Assembly: GCF_014648515.1 (NCBI RefSeq)
Contig: NZ_BMRG01000004.1
Location: 57,324-118,958 of the forward strand
Origin: Saccharothrix coeruleofusca
GTDB taxonomy: Bacteria > Actinomycetota > Actinomycetes > Mycobacteriales > Pseudonocardiaceae
DNA: 61,635 nucleotides
Reading direction: 5' to 3'
The translations under genes and the position numbers were made by a program. A model generated the notes under the pieces. It made no database searches, was not told where the DNA came from, and was given only the letters and a program-made list of their open reading frames with translations. Below are positions 1-7,240 of the stretch, piece after piece. Positions within the stretch are counted from its first letter, which is position 1. The number at the start of each line of letters is the position of its first letter.

Positions 1-1
1 A

Positions 2-76
2 TTGGCGTCGGTCCACGCCGACGCCGCCGCGGGCACGCTGCCCGGCAAGGTCGTCGTCCTGGTGCCCAGCGCCTGA
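2..76 (+). CDS. C-terminal end of a probable NADP-dependent oxidoreductase (partial)
   Basis: Only the last 24 codons and the TGA are inside the window. The reading frame ends with a hydrophobic strand in the pattern GKVVVLVPSA, preceded by an Ala/Gly-rich segment with a His-Ala-Asp sequence. This ending is typical of zinc-free MDR-type quinone or NADP-dependent oxidoreductases, where the last strand follows 'G-x-x-x-G-K-V-V'. The assignment rests on this short tail only, so the family call is tentative. The gene is convergent with the toxin operon that ends at 192; about 115 bp separate the two stops. Confidence 0.4.
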   Translation: MASVHADAAAGTLPGKVVVLVPSA

Positions 77-191
77 CGTTCACCACCCCGCCGTCCCCAG
101 CCGCACACCCCGGTGCCGGGCCGACCGCACCCGACGGCTGGGGGCCGCGAGCCCGCCGCGCCCGCTCGAGCGGGGACGGCTTCCGGTTCGG

Positions 192-641
192 CTAGACCGG
201 TTCGAGCAGCGCGGAGAGCTTGGTGATCCGGTCGTGCGGGTCGAACTCGAAGTGCAGGTAGCGGTTGTTGACCCGGTACCGGTCGAAACTCGGCCCGGTC
301 TGCTCGGGGGTGCCCAGCAGCGCGGTGACCTCGGCGCGGGTGGCGGTGGGGGACAGCCCGTCCACCAGCGCCGCCGGGCGCGGGTACCGGCCGTAGGTCT
401 CGTCCTGCTCGTCCGGCTGGGTGCGCACCATGACCGACACCAGCACGTCGTCCTCGAACAGCAGGTCCGTGCCCGCCTGCTTGAAGGTGAAGTAGGTCGA
501 CTTCTCGCCGTCGAAGTCGAACTCCTCGACTTCCATGTCCGGGCCCACCAGGGCGATCGCGTCGAGGATGCGGCTGTCGCCCTGGCGGTGTCCCAGCACG
601 CCCAGCAGCACGGCCATCTCACCGGTGATCGTCGCCGTCAC
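192..641 (-). CDS. putative immunity protein of the ESX-type toxin operon (149 aa)
   Basis: A small acidic soluble protein without signal peptide or membrane segment; I do not recognise a named family. It begins with GTG at 641, which overlaps the TGA of the upstream toxin gene as GTGA, and a strong ribosome binding site (GAGGGGG, 5 nt spacing) lies inside the toxin gene. The C-terminal half has alternating strands (around YRVNNRYLHFEFDPHD) resembling a small alpha/beta fold. Its position as last gene, directly and translationally coupled behind a nuclease-like toxin, is the classical place of an immunity protein. That role is inferred from context alone; nothing in the sequence proves binding to the toxin. 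Confidence 0.6.
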   Translation of the reverse strand: MTATITGEMAVLLGVLGHRQGDSRILDAIALVGPDMEVEEFDFDGEKSTYFTFKQAGTDLLFEDDVLVSVMVRTQPDEQDETYGRYPRPAALVDGLSPTATRAEVTALLGTPEQTGPSFDRYRVNNRYLHFEFDPHDRITKLSALLEPV

Positions 642-1156
642 GTTATCCCCCTCTGGCGGTTCAGGGCGCGCATCTTGTCGAGGGCGGCGTCGACGTCCTT
701 GGCCGAGTAGCCCGCGTTGATGAGGTTCTGGCGGGTCGTAGCGTAGTCCCTCTTGGCCGCGGCGCTGAGGTCCGCCGCGTCGGCGTCGATCTGCGCCTGC
801 GTGTTCCTGCCCCGGAAGGTGTCGCTCTTGGCGTGGACGTCCTTGGGCACCTCGATCGCGGCGCCCTGCTGGTGGATGTCCCGCGCTTCCTTCGGGGTCA
901 GCTTGCGGCCGAGCTGCTTCTCCATGGCCTTCTTCAGCGCGGCCGAGGACGGGATGTGGTCGTGCTCCAGCTTGTCGCCGACCTTCTCGCGCTTCTTGAG
1001 GTCGTCGTAGGTCCCCACGTCGAGCGGCTTGACGTTGCCGCCGGACCCGGCGGGGCGCTTGCCGGTGCGCAGGTTCTTGACGACGGGGGTGAAGATGCCC
1101 GCGCTGGCGTTGGCGGTGCTGACCCCGCCCTTCTTCGGCTTCTTCGTCTTAGGCAT
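638..1156 (-). CDS. putative HNH/Endo VII-like nuclease toxin domain, encoded as a separate gene (172 aa)
   Basis: A basic protein with a lysine-rich N-terminus (MPKTKKPKK) and a Gly/Ser linker. The core has a His-Asp-His-Ile-Pro motif at about residues 65-69, a second histidine near 95, and a His-Ala-Lys...Arg-Gly-Arg-Asn stretch at about 108-118. This spacing of acidic, His and Asn residues fits treble-clef HNH/Endonuclease VII-like toxin domains found at the C-termini of polymorphic toxins. ATG at 1156 lies 8 bp inside the end of the upstream carrier gene, with an AGG 5-6 nt before it. No secretion signal is present, so export would need the carrier or the WXG100 partner. The frame is open upstream to 1342, but that extension translates the carrier gene out of frame and I reject it. 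Nuclease activity is inferred. Confidence 0.6.
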   Translation of the reverse strand: MPKTKKPKKGGVSTANASAGIFTPVVKNLRTGKRPAGSGGNVKPLDVGTYDDLKKREKVGDKLEHDHIPSSAALKKAMEKQLGRKLTPKEARDIHQQGAAIEVPKDVHAKSDTFRGRNTQAQIDADAADLSAAAKRDYATTRQNLINAGYSAKDVDAALDKMRALNRQRGIT

Positions 1157-1649
1157 TGAGCACCTGGCTGATGGCCAAGTCGACGGCCTGGTCGAGCAGC
1201 AGCGAGGTGATCTCCTTGAAGATCGGGATCTCCAGCAGCGACGCGCCGAACGTGGGCACCGCGGTGGCGATGGCCTGGGCGATCTGGACGGCGAGCATGC
1301 CCAGCTGCACGACGAAGGCGATCTTGAGCGCGACGACGACACCCGCGCACACGTAGAGGCCGGTGCCGACGAGCGAGGAGGCGGTGGCGCCGTCGTCGAG
1401 GTTCTGCTTGGGCGCCTCGCCGTCGGTCCAGAACGCCTTGAACCCCTCCACGGCCGCGCCGCTGTTGGTGCTGAGCACCTGCTGAGCCCGGCCGTCGGCT
1501 TCGGCGGCGGCGGGGGCGAGGCGGTCGGCGAAGCCGGACCACAGGCCGCCGAGGTCGAACAGCTTGCCCTCGTCGCTCTCGGGCCAGTTGAAGCCGAGGG
1601 TGTTGAGCAGACCGGACAGCTCGGGCGGCAGCATCATGCCGGAGGTCAT
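1149..1649 (-). CDS. WXG100-like carrier protein (CpnT N-terminal type), 166 aa
   Basis: The N-terminus has the typical opening of actinobacterial type VII effector carriers, LPPEL followed by LGFNWPESDE, then a helical WXG100-like segment with a tryptophan near residue 38 (GGLWSGF). Residues of about 93-130 form one or two hydrophobic helices. In well-known relatives this domain is the N-terminal part of large fused toxins such as CpnT; here the protein stops after about 166 residues and the toxin domain follows as its own ORF, overlapping by 8 bp. The start at 1649 overlaps the stop of the WXG100-like gene as ATGA. Probable role: presentation of the toxin to an ESX secretion system, but no ESX core genes are in the window. 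Confidence 0.7.
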   Translation of the reverse strand: MTSGMMLPPELSGLLNTLGFNWPESDEGKLFDLGGLWSGFADRLAPAAAEADGRAQQVLSTNSGAAVEGFKAFWTDGEAPKQNLDDGATASSLVGTGLYVCAGVVVALKIAFVVQLGMLAVQIAQAIATAVPTFGASLLEIPIFKEITSLLLDQAVDLAISQVLNA

Positions 1650-1972
1650 CCCAGGCCTCCCATCAGTTGCCGGAACGAGTCGCTGTTGGCGGTTTCCGCG
1701 GTCGAGTAGTCGTCGGCCATGGCCTGGAGGGTGCGGCCGACCTCGCTCAGGCCCTCGGCGTTGTCGGTGAAGGACTCGAACGCGGCCTCGGAGACGACCT
1801 GGTAGATCGTGGCCAGCGCCGAGCCGAGGTCGTCGCCGCCGAAGGCGTCGGCGAGCGCGTCGACCTGGCCGCGGAACGCGGCGACCTCGCCTGCCAGCGC
1901 GTCGCCGGTGCTCAGGATCTGCTGGGCGGATTCGCCGATCGCCGCGGCGTTGACGTTCATCTGCTTGAACAT
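1646..1972 (-). CDS. WXG100/EspC-like ESX-secreted helical protein (108 aa)
   Basis: A small, almost purely helical protein with the size of ESX secretion partners. Two long amphipathic helices flank a turn at about residues 45-50 (FGGDDLG) where WXG100 proteins normally carry Trp-x-Gly; the tryptophan is missing. A YxxxE-type secretion motif occurs near residue 90 (DDYSTAE), matching the general type VII export signal. It lies between a YbaB-like gene and the CpnT-type carrier gene, with which it shares an ATGA overlap, so the two are probably co-translated and may form a heterodimer. It could equally be called an EspC/DUF2580-like protein. Confidence 0.75.
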   Translation of the reverse strand: MFKQMNVNAAAIGESAQQILSTGDALAGEVAAFRGQVDALADAFGGDDLGSALATIYQVVSEAAFESFTDNAEGLSEVGRTLQAMADDYSTAETANSDSFRQLMGGLG

Positions 1973-1983
1973 CGCGCTGCCCT

Positions 1984-2820
1984 TCAGTCGATGTCGCGCA
2001 TGATCGCGGTCAGGTTGGAGGTGTACGCGCGCAGGTGCTGCATGCTCTGCTCGCGGACCTGCTCGGCCCGCTCGCCGATCCTGCGCAGCGCCTCGACGTC
2101 CAGCGCCGCGCGCCCGGCGGTGGCGGCTCGCCGCTCCCAGTCGTCGAGCGCGGCGTTGACCGCTTGCAGCACCGCCCGCCCCAACTCGGCGGGGGAGAGC
2201 CGCACGGCGACGGTGGTCAGGTCGAGCGCGATGACCTCGCCGTTGGTGACGGCGGCGGAGACCTCGTTGGCTTCGTCCTGGCCCTCACCGGTGGCCGCGG
2301 GCGCCGGGTCCGCGGCCAGCGCGGCCCGCGTGGAGCCGACCACGTCGAGCGCGTCCTGGAACAGGAAGTCGACGTACTGGGGCGAGGTGTCGCCGCGGAT
2401 GCCGGTCTTGTCGGCCAGCTTCGCCATCGACGCGTCCAGCGCGTCCTGGATGCGGCGCAGGGCCTGGCCGCCCTGGCGGGTGAACTCCGCCAGCTGCTCA
2501 CCCAGCGCCCCGAGGTCCGGGCCGGGGTCCCCGGCGGCGGGAGTGTCGATCAGCGACTGCGCCAGCGCGGGGTTGACGGCCTCCCGCAGCAGAGCCGACA
2601 CCGCGCTGGGAGGTTGTCCGAGCACGCTGGGCTTGATCTCCACCGAGAGGATCCGGCGGTCGCGCACCACGACGCGCACCGCGCCCGCACCGGCCGTGCC
2701 GACCGAGTCCTCCATCTCGGGGTCCGCCGCGGGCGGCGGCGCCACGCCACCCGCTCGGAGCTGGGCTAATCGCCTGCGCTGCTCGGTGAGTCGGGCCTCG
2801 TAGTCCCTGTCCTGCTCCAC
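1984..2820 (-). CDS. YbaB/EbfC-family protein of an ESX-associated operon (278 aa)
   Basis: The N-terminal 40 residues form a coiled helix (DYEARLTEQRRRLAQL), followed by strands such as VRVVVRDRRILSVEIKPS and an alpha helix, the pattern of YbaB/EbfC nucleoid-associated proteins that often head actinobacterial ESX effector operons. The remaining part is mainly helical without a named domain. I chose GTG at 2820 because it gives the usual short helix-first N-terminus and is preceded by AGGGGG; a TTG at 2859 in the same frame would add 13 residues. It is the first gene of a tightly packed minus-strand operon (12 bp to the WXG100-like gene). DNA binding is a family property, not visible directly. 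Confidence 0.7.
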   Translation of the reverse strand: MEQDRDYEARLTEQRRRLAQLRAGGVAPPPAADPEMEDSVGTAGAGAVRVVVRDRRILSVEIKPSVLGQPPSAVSALLREAVNPALAQSLIDTPAAGDPGPDLGALGEQLAEFTRQGGQALRRIQDALDASMAKLADKTGIRGDTSPQYVDFLFQDALDVVGSTRAALAADPAPAATGEGQDEANEVSAAVTNGEVIALDLTTVAVRLSPAELGRAVLQAVNAALDDWERRAATAGRAALDVEALRRIGERAEQVREQSMQHLRAYTSNLTAIMRDID

Positions 2821-2980
2821 CGTGCCCCCTACGTCGAGCGCCGACTGCTCAAAGCGCAACCCTAGTGATCCTGGCCGCCGATGCCTACCGCACGAATACG
2901 GCCGCGCTCCACCCAGCGCGGCTCGACGGCCCGTCCACGTCGGCTACCGGGGAGCACGGGCCGTCATCAGCCTGCCCACC

Positions 2981-3919
2981 TCACGCCGAGGGGGCTTTCC
3001 GGTCCTGCCAGGGCTCGGTCGCCCGCCAGGCTTCCAGCGACGGGGACAGGCCGTCGACCAGCAGCGGCAGCTGCGGGACCAGCGCCAGGCAGGCGACCAC
3101 CTGCAGGTCGCGCAGGCGCTCCATGGCGCGCAGCACACCGGTGTCGACCGCGCGCAGGCCCAGGTCGGCCGCGGCGGCGTCGTAGGCGGAGATCGCTTCC
3201 TCGCCGGTGTGCGCGAGGTCCCACTCGACCGGGGCGACACCGACGTGCTCGTAGTCGGAGTACAGCACTGAGTCGGCGGTCTCGATCAGGTTGTAGTACG
3301 GGGCGTCGCCGTGGACCACCTGAACGGGAACACCGGGGAACATCCGCGCGAAAGCGGAGGGCGACGCGATGGCGGGTGAGAGGGCGGCCCACTCGGCGCG
3401 GGCGCGGGCCAGATCGGCGGCGGGCAGCAGGTCTTCACGGCCTTCGAGGTCGTCGAAGGCGAGGTCGACGTAGCCCTGCATGCCGGGGAAGAAGCCGGTC
3501 CGGCCGGGGTAGTCGGCCAGGATCGAGTGCAGGCGGGCGACGGCGGGCATCCGCTTGACCGCGTCGTAGTCGTTGGGGAGCACGCCCTCGACCTTCTCCC
3601 AGAAGGTCATCGTGAACCCGTCGCGCTCGACGGGCTCCGCCGGGACGAGCCCGCTGGGCACCACGGTCGGCGCGCCGCGCGAGGCCATCCACCTCGACAC
3701 GTCCAACTCCGTGCGCTGGAAGCCCGCCGAAGTGGTGCCGCGCGGGACCACCACCGGTATGCGCGCGACGACCGGCGACGGCGCGAGGTCCACCACCACC
3801 GAGAAGACGTCGTACAGGACCGTCGCCTCGGAGGCGTCCAGCCCCAGCGCTGTCGCGGCGGCGACGGCGGCGTCGCGGGCGCGTTGCGAGCGGGCGGTGC
3901 GTTCTTCCTCGGTGATCAC
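2981..3919 (-). CDS. aminoglycoside phosphotransferase/choline kinase-like protein (312 aa)
   Basis: The fold is recognised by the kinase catalytic loop VVHGDAPYYNL near residue 200 (His-Gly-Asp-x-x-x-x-Asn) and the following metal-binding YSDYEHVG in place of the usual D-F-E. An N-lobe with strand-rich VVARIPVVV precedes it. The family phosphorylates small hydroxylated molecules, including aminoglycosides, choline or homoserine; the substrate here cannot be told. I chose GTG at 3919 because TAGGGT on the minus strand ends 7 nt upstream, a typical leaderless arrangement. The gene is divergent from the pectate lyase and stands alone on the minus strand, separated by about 60 bp from the ESX operon below it. 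Confidence 0.75.
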   Translation of the reverse strand: MITEEERTARSQRARDAAVAAATALGLDASEATVLYDVFSVVVDLAPSPVVARIPVVVPRGTTSAGFQRTELDVSRWMASRGAPTVVPSGLVPAEPVERDGFTMTFWEKVEGVLPNDYDAVKRMPAVARLHSILADYPGRTGFFPGMQGYVDLAFDDLEGREDLLPAADLARARAEWAALSPAIASPSAFARMFPGVPVQVVHGDAPYYNLIETADSVLYSDYEHVGVAPVEWDLAHTGEEAISAYDAAAADLGLRAVDTGVLRAMERLRDLQVVACLALVPQLPLLVDGLSPSLEAWRATEPWQDRKAPSA

Positions 3920-4010
3920 GCCCGCCACCCTAGGACCTCGCCCGATGCGGCAGATCGTTGACTGCGCGCTGCCGCGTTGGCAGCATGCGATTCCGCGCCG
4001 CCCGACGAAA

Positions 4011-4040
4011 TTCATGAATGTGAAATTTCATGAATGTGAA
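4011..4040. promoter_or_regulatory. tandem 14-bp operator-like repeat upstream of the pectate lyase
   Basis: The 14-mer TTCATGAATGTGAA occurs twice, at 4011-4024 and 4027-4040, with start-to-start distance of 16 bp. Each copy carries the palindrome TTCATGAA. The block is strikingly AT-rich inside very GC-rich DNA and sits 26 bp before the preferred start codon of the pectate lyase and in the divergent intergenic region. Such a tandem site in front of a catabolic enzyme is most simply a binding site for a repressor or activator. The regulator is unknown. Confidence 0.5.
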
Positions 4041-4065
4041 TCAGCCGGAAAGGTGTCTGTCGACG

Positions 4066-5844
4066 ATGACGCTCACCCGCCGCCAGTTCGGCCGTCTCGC
4101 CGTCGTGCCCGCGGTCGCCACCGCCGCGGCCACGACGACCGCCACGACCGCCAGGGCCGCCACCGCACCGACCCGCGCCGAAGTGCTCGCCGCGATGCGC
4201 AGGGCCGCGGCCTTCCTCGACGAGCACGTCTCCTACCGCGGCGCCTACGTCTGGAACTACCTGCCCGACCTGTCCCGCTCCTGGGGCGAGATGGAGGCCA
4301 ACCGCACGATGTGCTGGGTCCAGCCGCCCGGCACGCCCTCGGTCGGGCACGCCATGCTCGACGCCTACCACGCCACCGGGGACGAGGTGTTCCTGCGCGC
4401 GGCCGAGCGGACCGGCCTGGCGCTGGTCGCCGCGCAGCTGCCGGTGGGCGGGTGGAACTACGTCCACGACTTCGCGGGCACCGCGTCGCTGCGCCGCTGG
4501 TACCGGACCGTCGGGGCCAACGGCTGGCGGCTGGAGGAGTTCCAGCACCACTACGGCAACGCCACGTTCGACGACGCGGGCACCGCCTCGGCCGCGCAGC
4601 TGGTCCTGCGGCTGTACCTGGAGCGCCGCGATCCCCGGTTCCGGGCGTCACTGGAGCGCGCGATCCGGTTCGTGCTCAAGGCGCAGTTCCGCGGCGGCGT
4701 GGCCGACGGCGGCTGGCCGCAGCGGTTCCCCCGGTTCAGCGGCTCGGTGGCGCAGACGCCGTGGCCCGACCAGCGCCCGTCATGGCTGCCCGACGACGTG
4801 GCGCACGGCATGGAGGACGGCGAGTACACCCAGCACGTCACCTTCAACGACGACGTGCTGGGCGAGAACGTCAAATTCCTGCTGATGTGCATGTCCACCC
4901 TGGACCGCGACGAGCTGGCCGGGCCGGTGCGGCGCGCGATGAGCTGCCTGCGACGGCTCCAGCAGCCCGCGCCGCAGGCGGGCTGGGGCCTGCAGCACCT
5001 GTCCACCGCGGCGGGCGGCCGACCGGCGGGCGCACCCGCGGGAGCCCGCTCCTACGAGCCGAGGGCGTTGGCCACGCACACCACGCAGACCAACGTCCGC
5101 CAGCTGTTCCACTACTTCCGGCTCACCGGCGACCGCGCGTTCCTGACCCGCGTGCCGGAAGCGATCGCCTGGCTGGACAGCTGCCCGCTCACCGACCAGC
5201 AGGTCGCCGAGAACCCCCTGCTGGCCGGGCGGACGCACCCCACGTTCGTCGAGCTGGGGACCAACCGCGCGAGGTTCGTGCACCGGTTCGGCTCCAACGT
5301 GCGCAACGGCGCCTACTACTTCGACCACGACCACCGCCGGACGCTGAGCCACTACTCGGCGGGCCGTGCCGTGGACACCGCGTCGCTGCGCGCCACCTAT
5401 GACGAGCTGATGTCGTTGAGCGACGAGCAGGTCGCCGACCTGCGCGCCCGCTCACCGCTCAGCGGCGGGGCGATCCCGCTGCCGAGGTTCTTCTCGCTGC
5501 GCGACCTGGAGCTGACCGACCTGTTCCGCGACGCGCCACTGCCGCTGCCCGCCGTGACCGACGCCGAAGCCGGGGGACTGGTGGCCGACCTGGGGGACAA
5601 GGACCACTGGCTCACCCCGGTCGACGCGGTGACCAACCCGTACCGGGGAGCGCCCCCGGCCACCCCGTACGACGGGCAGGCGTACATGAGCAAGCACGTG
5701 GGCGACCTGCACGACACCTCGCCCTACGACCCGCGCACGCCCCCGGAGGAGCCGCCGTACCAGCCGCAGGAGCGGCCGCTGGTCATCAGCACCAGCGCGT
5801 TCGTGGCGAACATGGGCAAGCTCGTGGCGTGGACCGCGCGGTGA
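4066..5844 (+). CDS. secreted pectate lyase, polysaccharide lyase family 10-like (592 aa)
   Basis: A twin-arginine signal peptide is clear: TRRQFGRLAVV followed by an alanine/threonine-rich hydrophobic stretch ending near ARAAT. The mature part is an alpha/alpha-toroid-like helical protein with PL10 signatures, among them GGWNY and the repeated-type block ADGGWPQRFPR at about residue 220, followed by an acidic cluster around VTFNDDVLGEN. Family members cleave polygalacturonate by beta-elimination outside the cell. Start: ATG 4066 keeps the Tat motif at position 4; an in-frame ATG at 4030 lies inside the tandem operator-like repeat and has no ribosome binding site. GGAAAGG precedes the chosen start at a rather long spacing. 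No sugar transporter or oligogalacturonide gene is adjacent. Confidence 0.8.
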   Translation: MTLTRRQFGRLAVVPAVATAAATTTATTARAATAPTRAEVLAAMRRAAAFLDEHVSYRGAYVWNYLPDLSRSWGEMEANRTMCWVQPPGTPSVGHAMLDAYHATGDEVFLRAAERTGLALVAAQLPVGGWNYVHDFAGTASLRRWYRTVGANGWRLEEFQHHYGNATFDDAGTASAAQLVLRLYLERRDPRFRASLERAIRFVLKAQFRGGVADGGWPQRFPRFSGSVAQTPWPDQRPSWLPDDVAHGMEDGEYTQHVTFNDDVLGENVKFLLMCMSTLDRDELAGPVRRAMSCLRRLQQPAPQAGWGLQHLSTAAGGRPAGAPAGARSYEPRALATHTTQTNVRQLFHYFRLTGDRAFLTRVPEAIAWLDSCPLTDQQVAENPLLAGRTHPTFVELGTNRARFVHRFGSNVRNGAYYFDHDHRRTLSHYSAGRAVDTASLRATYDELMSLSDEQVADLRARSPLSGGAIPLPRFFSLRDLELTDLFRDAPLPLPAVTDAEAGGLVADLGDKDHWLTPVDAVTNPYRGAPPATPYDGQAYMSKHVGDLHDTSPYDPRTPPEEPPYQPQERPLVISTSAFVANMGKLVAWTAR

Positions 5845-5875
5845 TCGTCACCCGGCGGGGCTGAGCCGGTCTCAG

Positions 5876-5881
5876 TACAGT
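5876..5881 (+). promoter_or_regulatory. leaderless -10 element (TACAGT) of the GH13 gene
   Basis: TACAGT ends exactly 6 nt before the ATG at 5888, and there is no ribosome binding site between them. This spacing puts the transcription start at or next to the start codon. The same TANNNT-N6/7-start layout recurs before the genes starting at 3919, 21331, 22781, 53962 and 58490. Confidence 0.5.
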
Positions 5882-5887
5882 GCGGCC

Positions 5888-7198
5888 ATGGCGCAGTGGA
5901 CGCGGCACGCGGTGTGGTGGCAGGTCTACCCGCTCGGGTTCGTCGGCGCGCCCGCCGAGGGCGATCCGCTGTCCACAGTGGTCGAGCACCGCCTGCGCCG
6001 CATCGAGCGCTGGCTGGACTACGCGGTCGAGCTGGGCGCCTCGGGGCTGGCGCTGGGGCCGGTCTTCGCCTCGCACACCCACGGCTACGACACGGTCGAC
6101 CACTTCCGGATCGACCCGAGGCTGGGCGACGACGACGATTTCGACGCGCTGGTCGACGCCGCCCGCCGCCGCGGCCTGCGGGTGCTGCTGGACGGGGTGT
6201 TCAACCACGTCGGGCGCGGTTTCCCCGCGTTCGCCGAAGTGCTGGCCAAGGGGCGGGCCGCGTCAACGGCGTCGTGGTTCCACCTGTCCTGGGGCGACGG
6301 GCCCGAACCCGACTACGCCACCTTCGAGGGCCACCGCGGGCTGGTGGCGCTCAACCACGACGAGCCCGCGGTCGCCGACCACGTCGCCGCGGTCATGGCG
6401 CACTGGTTGGACCGCGGGGCCGACGGGTGGCGGCTGGACGCCGCCTACGCGGTGCCGCCGCGGTTCTGGGCGCGCGTGCTGCCGCGGGTGCGGTCCGCGC
6501 ACCCGGACGCCTACGTCGTGGGCGAGGTCATCCACGGCGACTACACCGCGATCGTCGCCGAGTCCGGGATGGACTCGGTCACCCAGTACGAGTTGTGGAA
6601 GGCGATCTGGAGCTCGCTCAACGACGTCAACCTCCACGAGTTGGCGTGGGCGCTGGAGCGGCACAACGGCTTCCTGGATTCGTTCGCCCCGCTGACCTTC
6701 GTCGGCAACCACGACGTGACCCGCCTGGCCAGCAGGCTGCACGACGTGCGGCACCTGCCGCACGCCCTGGCCGTGCTGATGACCGTCGGCGGCACGCCGA
6801 CGGTCTACGCGGGTGACGAGCAGGCCTTTCGCGGGGTGAAGGAGGACCGCGTCGGCGGCGACGACGCGGTCCGCCCGCCGTTCCCGGACGACCCCGGTGG
6901 CCTCGCCCCGCACGGGTGGGACACCTACCGGCTGCACCAGCGGCTGATCGGGCTGCGCAGGCGGCACCCCTGGCTGCACCGGGCGCGCACCGCGGTGCTG
7001 CACCTGACCAACGCGCACCTGGCCTTCGAGGCCGCAGGCGAAGGGCGGCTGGTCGTGGCGCTCAACCTCGACGACCAGCCCGCCACCCTGCCCGTCGCGG
7101 GCGTGACCACCTTGGAAGCGGGCGCTCCCGAAGTGGGCACCGCCGACCTCCGGCGCGGCGTCCACCTGCCCCCGCACGGCTGGGCCGTGCTGTCCTAA
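5888..7198 (+). CDS. alpha-amylase family (GH13) glycosidase, cytosolic (436 aa)
   Basis: All four conserved GH13 regions are present: region I DGVFNHVG (about residue 102), region II GWRLDAAY with the nucleophile Asp184, region III GEVIHGD with the acid/base Glu213, and region IV FVGNHDV with Asp276. An N-terminal VWWQVYPLGF and a C-terminal beta domain complete a compact (beta/alpha)8 enzyme. There is no signal peptide or starch-binding module, so it should act in the cytosol on malto-oligosaccharides, trehalose-type sugars or similar; the sequence does not fix the subfamily. It starts 44 bp behind the pectate lyase but has its own leaderless promoter. It converges with the PLP-enzyme gene at 7237. 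Confidence 0.88.
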   Translation: MAQWTRHAVWWQVYPLGFVGAPAEGDPLSTVVEHRLRRIERWLDYAVELGASGLALGPVFASHTHGYDTVDHFRIDPRLGDDDDFDALVDAARRRGLRVLLDGVFNHVGRGFPAFAEVLAKGRAASTASWFHLSWGDGPEPDYATFEGHRGLVALNHDEPAVADHVAAVMAHWLDRGADGWRLDAAYAVPPRFWARVLPRVRSAHPDAYVVGEVIHGDYTAIVAESGMDSVTQYELWKAIWSSLNDVNLHELAWALERHNGFLDSFAPLTFVGNHDVTRLASRLHDVRHLPHALAVLMTVGGTPTVYAGDEQAFRGVKEDRVGGDDAVRPPFPDDPGGLAPHGWDTYRLHQRLIGLRRRHPWLHRARTAVLHLTNAHLAFEAAGEGRLVVALNLDDQPATLPVAGVTTLEAGAPEVGTADLRRGVHLPPHGWAVLS

Positions 7199-7200
7199 CC

Positions 7201-7240
7201 CGCGAGTCGAACGCACGGCACCTTCGAGTTCGACGCTCAG
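7201..7240. repeat. CGAGTCGAACGC-family gene-end repeat, copy 1
   Basis: CGCGAGTCGAACGC at 7201-7214 is followed by the related CGAGTTCGACGCTCAG at 7225-7240. It fills the 38 bp between the convergent ends of the GH13 gene and the PLP-enzyme gene. Related words occur at 26117-26156, 50579-50696 and, weakly, 55466-55520, always at gene 3' ends. The function is unknown; it may act in transcription termination. Confidence 0.5.

Noticed and set aside
1157-1342. N-terminal extension of the toxin frame
   Set aside because: It reads the carrier gene in another frame and is a Ser/Arg-rich shadow; ATG 1156 with its own upstream AGG is sufficient.
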